DNA of 64,000 nucleotides from Gammaproteobacteria bacterium (GTDB lineage Bacteria; Pseudomonadota; Gammaproteobacteria; UBA1113), in NCBI GenBank assembly GCA_021773305.1, contig JAJFKH010000007.1, positions 1 to 64,000 of the forward strand, in the 5' to 3' direction. Of this stretch, positions 18,690 to 26,307 are shown in pieces. Below the pieces are notes generated by a model. It worked only from the letters and a program-made list of their open reading frames with translations. It ran no database searches and was not told where the DNA came from. Position 1 is the first letter of the stretch. The number at the start of each line of letters is the position of its first letter. Position numbers and translations under genes: made by a program.

Positions 18690-20366
18690 ATGGCACAATA
18701 TGTTTACACAATGAACCGGGTTTCAAAAACCGTTCCTCCTAAAAGAGAAATTCTCAAAGATATTACTCTCTCTTTCTTCCCCGGCGCAAAGATTGGAGTG
18801 CTCGGCTTAAATGGTGCGGGGAAATCAACATTATTAAAAATAATGGCCGGTATTGAAAAAGAATTTAACGGTGAAGCACGGCCCATGCCTGATATGAATA
18901 TCGGCTTCCTTTCCCAAGAACCTACTTTAGATCCAGAAAAAAATGTCCGCGGCAATGTCGAAGATGGCTTAGCTGAACTAAAAGCGCAATTACAACGATT
19001 TGATGAAATCAGCTTAGCATTCGCTGAACCCATGGATGATGACAAAATGAATCAGCTTCTAGAAGAGCAAGGCAATTTACAAAATGCAATTGATGCTGCT
19101 GATGGTTGGAACTTTGATCGCAAACTTGAAATTGCCAGTGATGCGCTCAGACTACCAGCCTGGGATGCGGATGTCACAAAACTCTCTGGTGGTGAACGAC
19201 GACGAATTGCTCTGTGCCGATTATTGCTCTCTAATCCTGACATGCTACTCTTAGACGAACCCACCAACCACTTAGATGCAGAAAGCGTCGCTTGGCTCGA
19301 AAAATTTTTACATGATTTTAAAGGCACCGTCATTGCGATTACCCATGACCGCTACTTTCTAGATAACGTAGCAGGTTGGATCTTAGAACTTGACCGAGGC
19401 CATGGGATCCCCTATGAAGGAAATTATACCAACTGGCTAGACCAAAAAGAACAACGCCTTGCCATTGAAGAAAAACAAGAAACAGCCAGACAAAAAGCGA
19501 TTAAACATGAATTAGAATGGGTACGCTCTAATACCAAAGGCCGTCATGCGAAAAGCAAATCTCGTATTGCCCGTTACGAAGAATTGGTTTCTAAAGAATT
19601 TCAAACTCGCCAAGAAACGCAAGAACTTTATATTCCGCCAGGGCCTCGTCTAGGAGAGCTTGTTATTGAAGCCAACAATATCCGTAAAGGCTTTGAGAAC
19701 AGGCTGCTAATTGATGATCTCAGTTTTGCGATCCCTCGTGGAGGCATTGTCGGCATCATAGGGCCTAATGGCGCAGGTAAAACTACATTATTTCGCATGC
19801 TAACAGGTCAAGAAACCCCTGATAGTGGATCCATTCGTATTGGCGATACGGTTGAAATGGCTTATGTGGATCAAAGTCGAGACGATCTCAACGGTGAAAA
19901 AACCGTCTGGGAGGAAATATCAGATGGTCAAGACAACATTATAATCGGTAACTACGAAATTCCTTCACGGGCTTATGTGGGTCGATTTAATTTTAAAGGT
20001 CAAGATCAACAAAAATTTGTCAAAGACCTTTCCGGTGGTGAACGCAACCGCTTACATTTGGCAAAATTATTACGTAGTGGTGGCAATGTAGTATTGCTCG
20101 ATGAACCGAGTAACGATTTAGATGTAGAAACCCTACGAGCCTTAGAAGAAGCCATTCTAGCTTTTCCTGGTTGTGTCCTTGTGACGTCTCATGATCGCTG
20201 GTTTTTAGATCGCATAGCCACCCATATTTTAGCTTTTGAAGGTGACAGTCACGTTGAATGGTTCGAAGGCAACTACGCAGATTACGAAGCTGATCGCAAC
20301 AAGCGCCTTGGAGATTCAGCCAGCCAACCCCATCGAATCAAATACAAGAAAATTGAAACCGCGTAA
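18690..20366 (+). CDS. ettA: Energy-dependent translational throttle protein EttA (ABC-F ATPase)
   Basis: Soluble twin-ATPase that binds the ribosomal E site and couples elongation to ATP/ADP ratio. Two ABC domains are seen: Walker [10 protein letters not shown] with signature LSGGERRR, and GPNGAGKTT with LSGGERNR. Between them is the charged linker ([23 protein letters not shown]). The start [19 protein letters not shown] matches EttA; the ATG at 18690 has AAGG 7 bp upstream, whereas the ATG at 18684 is only 1 bp from it. The last 97 bp are duplicated at 21471. Confidence 0.96.
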   Translation: MAQYVYTMNRVSKTVPPKREILKDITLSFFPGAKIGVLGLNGAGKSTLLKIMAGIEKEFNGEARPMPDMNIGFLSQEPTLDPEKNVRGNVEDGLAELKAQLQRFDEISLAFAEPMDDDKMNQLLEEQGNLQNAIDAADGWNFDRKLEIASDALRLPAWDADVTKLSGGERRRIALCRLLLSNPDMLLLDEPTNHLDAESVAWLEKFLHDFKGTVIAITHDRYFLDNVAGWILELDRGHGIPYEGNYTNWLDQKEQRLAIEEKQETARQKAIKHELEWVRSNTKGRHAKSKSRIARYEELVSKEFQTRQETQELYIPPGPRLGELVIEANNIRKGFENRLLIDDLSFAIPRGGIVGIIGPNGAGKTTLFRMLTGQETPDSGSIRIGDTVEMAYVDQSRDDLNGEKTVWEEISDGQDNIIIGNYEIPSRAYVGRFNFKGQDQQKFVKDLSGGERNRLHLAKLLRSGGNVVLLDEPSNDLDVETLRALEEAILAFPGCVLVTSHDRWFLDRIATHILAFEGDSHVEWFEGNYADYEADRNKRLGDSASQPHRIKYKKIETA

Positions 20367-20402
20367 ATCCATGCTTTTTACAAAGAGGGTGCCTGGCCTA
20401 TT

Positions 20403-21422
20403 TCAAATAAGCTTGGCATTCACTCCGAAAGCAGGCTCTCGCAAAGCATCCATCTTTTCTTTAAATTGTTGTACTCTTGTTTGAATCACTTTTTTATCAG
20501 AAGACCGAGACGTTTCTCGATTAAAAAGTTCAAAATAGGCCTTGTAATCCTGTTCTGATAAGATTGTATTTTCACCTAATGAATCCAAAAGTGCATCCGC
20601 TTTCTCAAAAAGTGCACCTGCAATAGCTTCGCTGTCATTGGTCTCTCGATAGCTAAAATAGAATATTCCAAGTTTTTTACGACAACGTAGTTTTGAAAGC
20701 TCGTTATCATCTCCTGGATTTGTGCCTCGCCCAATACCAATGTCATTTGCAAGGGTTAACAAAGTATTTATATTATCTTGCTCAGGAATAAAGTCGCTAA
20801 GGGCTTTGGCAATGTTTTCATGCTGTGCTTCATCATCTAGGGATAAATCATTAAGATCTATACAATTTAATGCCGAATAAAAACGCTTGCCAGGCCTTTC
20901 TATCGTATCATCATTTGCCTGAACCCTGTATAGCTTTGGCGTATCATTCAAAAGTGTGGACATGCTTAAATCACTAATATCCAACTTGGGAAATTGAAAA
21001 TTCACTTTTTTAATGTAATCATTCTGGGGTATGGCTAATAATAAATCATTAAAAGTACCATCTACCATCTGAGAAGTACACGTATCATGAAATACTGACA
21101 GAGATAATAATGGTGTTTGCGGGACAACCTGATTTAAGATATTAAAAAATAAAGGAATGTTTTTTTCACCTTTTAAATGAAACTCTATATCAAATAAACT
21201 GGTCACTATAAAAAATTGAACTCCAATGATGAAATTGTCATGATTCACTTTTTCGAGTAATAGCTCATCAAGATTAAGCTGAAAATCAATTAATTCAATG
21301 CTCCCAACAAAGCAAAGCTCTAGTTGCTTTCCGGCTTCCAGGAGTCCCTCAACTGAGAAATCTGCCTCAGTTAAGGTGCATTTCTTATTATCAAAATCGA
21401 TTTTCATGCCATATACTCTCAA
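20403..21422 (-). CDS. Effector-like hypothetical protein, paralog 1 (YRETND family)
   Basis: No known family recognised. About 340 residues, no signal peptide or membrane span. The N-terminal two thirds alternate short beta-like and Leu-rich segments (IELIDFQLNLDELL, FDIEFHLKGEKNIPLFFNIL, LLSLSVFHDTC), suggesting irregular leucine-rich repeats. The C-terminal helical part holds SYRETNDSEAIAGALFEKADALLDSL. Closely related to the gene at 21605, with conserved blocks such as RCRKKLG and FNRETSRSSDKK. The ATG used in the sister copy is TTG here (21422); a further TTG at 21434 and an ATG at 21407 are alternatives. Only one PmrA-like half-site remains upstream, at the duplication junction. Confidence 0.75.
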   Translation of the reverse strand: MRVYGMKIDFDNKKCTLTEADFSVEGLLEAGKQLELCFVGSIELIDFQLNLDELLLEKVNHDNFIIGVQFFIVTSLFDIEFHLKGEKNIPLFFNILNQVVPQTPLLSLSVFHDTCTSQMVDGTFNDLLLAIPQNDYIKKVNFQFPKLDISDLSMSTLLNDTPKLYRVQANDDTIERPGKRFYSALNCIDLNDLSLDDEAQHENIAKALSDFIPEQDNINTLLTLANDIGIGRGTNPGDDNELSKLRCRKKLGIFYFSYRETNDSEAIAGALFEKADALLDSLGENTILSEQDYKAYFELFNRETSRSSDKKVIQTRVQQFKEKMDALREPAFGVNAKLI

Positions 21423-21470
21423 TATAAGAAACAAGTCTTACACATGATAAACCGAGTAACGCCTTAAAAT

Positions 21471-21569
21471 CAACTACACAGATTACGAAGGCCGATCGCA
21501 ATAAACGGCTCGGAGATTCAGCTATTCAACCCCATCGAATCAAATACAAGAAAATTGAAACCGCGAAAA
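21471..21569 (+). pseudogene. Duplicated 3' fragment of ettA
   Basis: About 99 bp matching the ettA 3' end (20270-20366), including the shared run coding [10 protein letters not shown]. An inserted base (GAAGGCCGATCG against GAAGCTGATCG) breaks the frame, and the stop codon is lost (GCGAAAATC against GCGTAAATC). It is a passenger of the tandem duplication and has no start. Confidence 0.9.
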
Positions 21570-21604
21570 TCTATGCTTTTTACAAAGAGGATACCAAGTG
21601 TACT

Positions 21605-22615
21605 TTAAATAAGCTTGACATTCACTCCGAAAGCAAGCTCTTGCAAGCCACCCACATTTTCTTTAAATTGCTGCACTCTTCCCTGAATCGCTTTTTTATC
21701 AGAAGACCGAGACGTTTCTCGATTAAAAAGTTCAAAATAGGCATTGTAATCCTGTTCTGATAAGATTGCATTTTCACCTAATGAATCCAAAAGTGCATCC
21801 GCTTTCTCAAAGAGTGCATTTGCAATAGCTTCGCTGTCATTGGTCTCGCGATAGCCCGCATAGAACATTCCAAGTTTTTTACGACAACGTAGTTTTGAAA
21901 GCTCATTATCATCCCCTGGCTTTTTATCTCTCCCAATACCAATATCATTTGCAAGATTTAACAGCACCTCTATATCATCTTGCTCCCAAATAAAGTCGCT
22001 AAGGGCTTTAGCAATGCCTGCATGTTGTGCTTCATCATCTAATGACAGATTTACAAGTTCCACACAATGTAAGGGGGAATTAAAACGTTTGTTAGGTTTT
22101 TCGAGCGCAAAAGCATTTGCCTGGATCTTGCATAATTTTAGCGTATTGTTCAGAAGATTGCACATACTTGAATTACTAATAGCCGAGCAAGGAAGTTGAA
22201 AATTTACTGCTTTAATAAAATTATTCTGAGGTATAGCCGATAATAAATCACCAAAACTATCACCCATCATCTTATGAGTACAGGTATCATGAAATACGGA
22301 CAAAGATAATAATTGAGTTTCTGGAACAATACGACTTAACATATTAAAAAATAGAGGGATGTCTTTTTCACCTTGTAAATGAAACTCTATATCAAAAAAA
22401 CTGGTCTCTATAAGAAATTTAATCGCAGAAATGACATCGTCATTCACTTGAGGTAATAGCTCATCAAGATTAATCTGAAAATCAATTACTTCAATCTGTG
22501 AAAAACAAAGCTCTAATTGCATCGCAGCCGTCCGGCATCCATCAACTGAAAAATCTGCCTCAGTTAAGGTGCATTTTTTATTATCAATATTTATTTCCAC
22601 GCCGTATACTCTCAT
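21605..22615 (-). CDS. Effector-like hypothetical protein, paralog 2 (YRETND family)
   Basis: Paralog of the protein at 20403. 336 residues; start ATG (MRVYGVEI). Leu-rich segments with beta-like runs cover residues about 40-170 (VIDFQINLDELL, FDIEFHLQGEKDIPLFF, LLSLSVFHDTC), and the C-terminal helical domain has GYRETND at 255-260. The same C-terminal core occurs in the protein at 8083. Upstream lies an exact PmrA-type direct repeat with a -10 at 22636-22641, so this copy keeps the original promoter. By context I infer a secreted effector; no biochemical activity can be assigned. Confidence 0.78.
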   Translation of the reverse strand: MRVYGVEINIDNKKCTLTEADFSVDGCRTAAMQLELCFSQIEVIDFQINLDELLPQVNDDVISAIKFLIETSFFDIEFHLQGEKDIPLFFNMLSRIVPETQLLSLSVFHDTCTHKMMGDSFGDLLSAIPQNNFIKAVNFQLPCSAISNSSMCNLLNNTLKLCKIQANAFALEKPNKRFNSPLHCVELVNLSLDDEAQHAGIAKALSDFIWEQDDIEVLLNLANDIGIGRDKKPGDDNELSKLRCRKKLGMFYAGYRETNDSEAIANALFEKADALLDSLGENAILSEQDYNAYFELFNRETSRSSDKKAIQGRVQQFKENVGGLQELAFGVNVKLI

Positions 22616-22635
22616 TATTAAGAAATAAGTCTTAA

Positions 22636-22668
22636 CAATACAGACGTAGTCTTAAGGTAGTCTTAAGG
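22636..22668 (-). promoter_or_regulatory. PmrA-type box and -10 upstream of effector-like paralog 2
   Basis: Minus strand CTTAAG-ACTAC-CTTAAG (22652-22668) fits YTTAAK-N5-YTTAAK exactly. Ten bp further is the -10-like TATTGT (22636-22641). PmrA is known to bind such repeats at promoters of Dot/Icm genes and effectors in Legionella and Coxiella. It overlaps the stop of the upstream small lipoprotein gene. Confidence 0.6.
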
Positions 22669-22905
22669 CGCACTGACTGACAGAGGCATTGCAGCTCTTG
22701 CCGGGTAATGAGTCGGGCTGTAGAAAACACCGGGTTGGTAATATCCCCAACTGTAATAGCCTGGCCGGTAGTAACCTACGTTTTCCTTGGCTGACATGAC
22801 ATTCACCCGCTCAGTACTTTCAATGTGAGTGGTGCTGCACCCAACCATAATGACTAAGAAAAAAGCCGGTAACAGCATACATCGAGCTATTAATATATCA
22901 TTCAT
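22663..22905 (-). CDS. Small tyrosine-rich lipoprotein
   Basis: 80 residues. The N-terminus has a hydrophobic stretch ending in a lipobox-like VIMVGCSTT, so Cys23 is probably lipidated and the protein membrane-anchored. The mature part is rich in Tyr, Pro and Gly (YYRPGYYSWGYYQPGVFY). No family recognised. The lipobox supports it being a real gene despite its size. Confidence 0.6.
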   Translation of the reverse strand: MNDILIARCMLLPAFFLVIMVGCSTTHIESTERVNVMSAKENVGYYRPGYYSWGYYQPGVFYSPTHYPARAAMPLSVSAP

Positions 22906-23020
22906 CTTATCGCCCTCACCATCATTTCACTTACATTCTAAACTTAGCACAGAAATTAGGCTTGTCGCGAGTAGAATTACCGACAGATAAGTTCTGCACA
23001 AATAATTTACATGCATTATC

Positions 23021-23049
23021 TTGCGACTTTGGAGTAAGCTTCCTATAAT
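23021..23049 (+). promoter_or_regulatory. Sigma-70 promoter
   Basis: TTGCGA (23021-23026), 17-bp spacer, TATAAT (23044-23049), directed at the secreted-protein gene starting at 23085. Confidence 0.7.
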
Positions 23050-23084
23050 AGACATCCTATTGCTAAGCCTATCCGGGAACCACA

Positions 23085-23519
23085 ATGATGAAAAAAAATA
23101 TCGCAATACTTCTCTGTCTGATACTCCCCACTATCACCACTTTTGGGGCGACCAATGCTAGCACCACTGTTGTGGTTAAAAATCCAACCTATCAGGGAGC
23201 TACCCCAGCAAGCCCTTCAAACCGAACAAGCATTAGCGTGACAAAAACTAAACCGCAGCCGCAGCCCGGGCGTACCCAGTACCAAGTCCAAAGACCGAAA
23301 CAAAAACCTCCCCTCATTGCAGGCCAATGGACTTGCTTTTCCTATGACGCATCGGGAGAACGTTGGTACTCAATTAATGGTCATCGCAAACACGCCCTAA
23401 AAAAAGCAAGAAAATCCTGTAAACGCAACAGTCACACCCCTCATTCTTGCCACACAGATAGTGCATTCTGTGTATTTGGTGGACAGCTTCACGTTCAAAA
23501 AAAGACCGTTTTCTATTAA
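23085..23519 (+). CDS. Secreted basic cysteine-containing protein (unknown function)
   Basis: 144 residues with a clear signal peptide (MMKKNIAILLCLILPTITTFGA). A Pro/Thr/Gln-rich basic linker (residues about 45-78) follows. The C-terminal module is GQWTCFSYDASGERWYS ... AKKSC-like KARKSCKR ... HSCHTDSAFCVF, with four cysteines spaced like small periplasmic domains of the DUF4189 type; I am not sure of that match. Probably periplasmic or exported. A strong promoter precedes it. Confidence 0.7.
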   Translation: MMKKNIAILLCLILPTITTFGATNASTTVVVKNPTYQGATPASPSNRTSISVTKTKPQPQPGRTQYQVQRPKQKPPLIAGQWTCFSYDASGERWYSINGHRKHALKKARKSCKRNSHTPHSCHTDSAFCVFGGQLHVQKKTVFY

Positions 23520-23555
23520 ATAAAGACAAAAGGTAACCTAATGAATGAGTCCCTC

Positions 23556-23610
23556 TTGATCATTCACTGAGTTTTTGGTATAAAGGTCAGCTTGCGTACC
23601 AATGGTACGT
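23556..23610 (+). promoter_or_regulatory. Promoter and leader hairpin of rpmB-rpmG
   Basis: TTGATC (23556-23561), 17-bp spacer, TATAAA (23579-23584). The leader then forms a short hairpin GCGTACC-AAT-GGTACGT (23594-23610), which might serve autoregulation. Confidence 0.6.
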
Positions 23611-23640
23611 CCTAGTTGAAACAGTTTGGAGTTAATGCAG

Positions 23641-23877
23641 ATGTCAAAACGCTGCCAAGTAACGGGGCGAGGCCCCATGTCAGGAAACAACGTCTCTCAC
23701 GCGCATAACAAAACAAGACGTCGTTTTCATCTTAATCTACATAAGCGCCGTTTCTGGGTCGAATCCCTTAAGCGTATGGTAACCCTACGCGTCAGCAACA
23801 AGGGTCTGCGGATAATCGATAAATTAGGTATCGACAACGTCATTCAGAAGATCCGTAGTCGCGGCGAAAAAATTTAA
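23641..23877 (+). CDS. rpmB: 50S ribosomal protein L28
   Basis: Large-subunit ribosomal protein. [29 protein letters not shown] and [20 protein letters not shown] are textbook L28. 78 residues. The ATG at 23641 has GGAG 9 bp upstream; in-frame starts further up give a non-family extension. Paired with rpmG 12 bp downstream, the usual order. Confidence 0.97.
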   Translation: MSKRCQVTGRGPMSGNNVSHAHNKTRRRFHLNLHKRRFWVESLKRMVTLRVSNKGLRIIDKLGIDNVIQKIRSRGEKI

Positions 23878-23889
23878 GGAACAGGTATT

Positions 23890-24123
23890 ATGAGAGTCAA
23901 AGTAAAGCTCATCTCTGAAGCAGGCACTGGTTATTATTATACCACCACCAAAAACCCAAAAAATAGCACTGAAAAGCTACGCTTCAAGAAATACGATCCC
24001 TATGCACCTAAAGGTATAGCTGAGGATGGTGACAGTAACAAAGGTGGCAAAATCCGCAACAGCGGCAAAGGTGGGCCAGACAAGGGCGCACATGTTTGGT
24101 TTAAAGAAGGCAAAATTAAGTAA
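23890..24123 (+). CDS. rpmG: 50S ribosomal protein L33 with an internal insertion
   Basis: Large-subunit protein L33 of the Cys-free type. The N-terminal part ([37 protein letters not shown]) and the C-terminal [10 protein letters not shown] align with ordinary L33, which is about 51-55 residues and goes from KFDP-x-x-RKHV directly to YKEAKIK. Here 77 residues are present because about 24 Gly/Lys/Asp-rich residues (around [20 protein letters not shown]) sit between PYAPK and HVWF. Both flanks are conserved and in frame, so this is an insertion and not a misread end. Confidence 0.92.
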   Translation: MRVKVKLISEAGTGYYYTTTKNPKNSTEKLRFKKYDPYAPKGIAEDGDSNKGGKIRNSGKGGPDKGAHVWFKEGKIK

Positions 24124-24152
24124 GCTTTCTCTTATTAAAATTAATTTTTTAT

Positions 24153-24176
24153 ACCTGCCTCTGGCAGGTTTTTTTT
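24153..24176 (+). terminator. Rho-independent terminator after rpmG
   Basis: Stem ACCTGCC/GGCAGGT (24153-24159 and 24163-24169), 3-base loop, then eight T (24169-24176). A second CCTGCC follows. Confidence 0.9.
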
Positions 24177-24199
24177 ACCTGCCAGAAACCAACCTAAAT

Positions 24200-25381
24200 C
24201 TACGTTTCTTGGGGCGCTAAGGCGTAGCTACGAATCTTCCGTGAAAATTCTTGCAATGCTTCGATTCCTGTTGCCTCAGCCTGACGGCACCATTCTTGAA
24301 TCGCGTCAATCAATTCTTTATTGCTTGCTGTGGTCCATTCCCATATATCTAATAGTTTTTGTTGGTATTGATAAACCATATCTAAATGAGAGTAATCCTG
24401 TAAAAGCTCCGCAATTTGTTGCCTTCTTACTTCTGGAACAAGAGAACGTTCCAATGATAAGACCGATTTAGCCTTTGCTAACAGCGCCCGGCTTGCGGCA
24501 CCTGCCTTTGCCTTTTCTTGGTTAAAAACCGGAATCAACACATCTTTACTGTAACGGGACATCACCTGGAAGCGATTACGCAATAGGGCCACCACAGTAT
24601 CTTTATCGATTTGGGTTTTACCTTCCACAACCACCGGTTTCGGAGCCATATGCCGGACTTTAGCCAAGCCGAAAAATCGCAATACTTGGATGTAGCCCCA
24701 ACCAATATCAAACTCCCACCATTTAACTGAGAATTTTGCTGAAGTGCCATAGGTGTGGTGATTGTTATGAAGCTCTTCCCCGCCTAGAAACCAAGCAATA
24801 GGGGAAATGTTTCTTGACGCATCAGGGACTTCAAAGTTTCGATAGCCCCAATAATGGCCAATACCATTAATCACGCCTGCGGCAAAGAACGGGATCCAAA
24901 TCATTTGCAACGCCCACATTGTGATCCCAGGGATCCCAAATAGCAGCAAATCAAGTAAAAGCATTAACACCACCCCTTTGGCGCTGTGGCGGGTGTAAAC
25001 ATTTCTTTCTAGCCAATCATCAGGGGTGCCAGCACCGTATTTTTCCATGGTTTCAGGGTTTTTCGCTTCCGCACGATATAGCTCAGCACCTTCAAGCAAT
25101 AATCTTTTTATGCCCAAAATCATCGGACTGTGGGGATCGTCTGTGGTTTCGCAGTGAGCATGATGTTTACGATGGATAGCAACCCAAATTTTGGTTTCCA
25201 TCCCACTGGTCAACCAAATCCAAAAACGAAAGAAATGAGACACGATAGGATGCAAGTCAATACCCCGGTGGGTTTGACAACGATGTAGATAGAGCGTTAC
25301 CCCCATAATCGTGAGATGGGTCATAATAAGTAATGCAATGATAAAGCCCCAAAAAGATATGTCTAAAATTCCGTAAAGCAT
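24200..25381 (-). CDS. Membrane fatty acid desaturase (delta-9 type)
   Basis: Di-iron membrane desaturase that introduces a cis double bond in acyl chains. Three histidine boxes are visible: HRCQTH (about 33-38), HRKHH (about 70-74) and HNNHH (about 206-210), with hydrophobic segments near residues 6-30, 135-160 and 165-185. A helical C-terminal extension of about 130 residues, also seen in Legionella-type desaturases, follows. 393 residues. Likely tunes membrane fluidity. Divergent from mutM. Confidence 0.9.
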   Translation of the reverse strand: MLYGILDISFWGFIIALLIMTHLTIMGVTLYLHRCQTHRGIDLHPIVSHFFRFWIWLTSGMETKIWVAIHRKHHAHCETTDDPHSPMILGIKRLLLEGAELYRAEAKNPETMEKYGAGTPDDWLERNVYTRHSAKGVVLMLLLDLLLFGIPGITMWALQMIWIPFFAAGVINGIGHYWGYRNFEVPDASRNISPIAWFLGGEELHNNHHTYGTSAKFSVKWWEFDIGWGYIQVLRFFGLAKVRHMAPKPVVVEGKTQIDKDTVVALLRNRFQVMSRYSKDVLIPVFNQEKAKAGAASRALLAKAKSVLSLERSLVPEVRRQQIAELLQDYSHLDMVYQYQQKLLDIWEWTTASNKELIDAIQEWCRQAEATGIEALQEFSRKIRSYALAPQET

Positions 25382-25491
25382 GAGATTCCCGCCCTTGAGA
25401 TGAAAAATTAACCCATTCTACCCGGATATTTGGCAAATTTCTACGGCTTTGTTTAAACTGAACACCCTCTACTCTACAAGTAAGGATAACG

Positions 25492-26307
25492 ATGCCTGAA
25501 TTACCCGAAGTTGAAACCACGCGTCATGGTATCACCCCCCACATAAAAGGTCAAATTATAACCAAAGTGATTATCCGTCAGGCAAAATTGCGCTGGCCCA
25601 TCCCCCAAGAACTGAAAATATCCGCTAAAAACAAAATAATTGAACAAATCACTCGGAGAGGAAAGTACCTACTGATACATTTGTCTGAAGGCCATATTAT
25701 CATCCATCTAGGGATGTCAGGTCACTTGCAGATTGTCCCCCAGAACACACCCCATAAAAAGCACGATCATGTGGAAATCCACACAGGGAATGGATGCTGC
25801 CTGCGCTACACAGATCCAAGACGATTCGGGTGCATCCTATGGACAACAGAATCCCCCTATCTCCATCCACTCATCAGCAGATTAGGGCCTGAGCCTCTCT
25901 CAGACAATTTCTTTAAAGATTATTTACTTACAAAATCTCAGAACAGAAAAGTTGCAATTAAACAATTTATTATGAACAGCCATATTGTGGTGGGCGTTGG
26001 CAATATCTATGCGAATGAAGCATTATTTATGAGCAAAATTCACCCTTTCCGTCAGGCGTCCCGCATTTCACAGAAGCGCTACGCCACCCTTACGGAAAAC
26101 ATTAAAAAAGTACTCACTCAAGCAATTAAACAGGGGGGAACAACCCTCAAAGATTTCACCAATGCAGATGGCAAGCCCGGCTATTTTCAGCAAACACTAC
26201 AAGTCTACGGTCGCGGCGGAAAACCTTGCATGGTCTGCGATACAATACTTAAAGAGATCTACTTGGGACAACGCTCGACGGTGTATTGCCCGAGATGCCA
26301 GCACTAA
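25492..26307 (+). CDS. mutM: Formamidopyrimidine-DNA glycosylase
   Basis: Bifunctional glycosylase/AP lyase that removes 8-oxoguanine. The N-terminal catalytic proline lies in MPELPEVETTRHGI. The zinc finger is CMVC ... CPRC at the C-terminus, and the helix-two-turn-helix region includes VGVGNIYANEALF. 271 residues. AAGGA precedes the ATG. Its last 59 bp overlap the convergent ggt gene. Confidence 0.97.
   Translation: MPELPEVETTRHGITPHIKGQIITKVIIRQAKLRWPIPQELKISAKNKIIEQITRRGKYLLIHLSEGHIIIHLGMSGHLQIVPQNTPHKKHDHVEIHTGNGCCLRYTDPRRFGCILWTTESPYLHPLISRLGPEPLSDNFFKDYLLTKSQNRKVAIKQFIMNSHIVVGVGNIYANEALFMSKIHPFRQASRISQKRYATLTENIKKVLTQAIKQGGTTLKDFTNADGKPGYFQQTLQVYGRGGKPCMVCDTILKEIYLGQRSTVYCPRCQH

Larger units (their letters stand above)
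20270..22640. repeat. Tandem segmental duplication of about 1.2 kb (two diverged copies)
   Basis: Copy 1 (about 20270-21440) and copy 2 (about 21471-22640) each contain, in order, the last ~97 bp of ettA, the same ~36-bp spacer, and a leftward gene of about 1 kb. The offset is about 1201 bp at the left ends. The ettA tail in copy 2 is a non-functional passenger, which shows that the source unit was ettA-tail plus gene. Copies have diverged, so the event is not recent. Confidence 0.88.

Noticed and set aside
23594-23610. Riboswitch in the rpmB leader
   Set aside because: Only a single short hairpin is visible; no conserved aptamer is recognisable.
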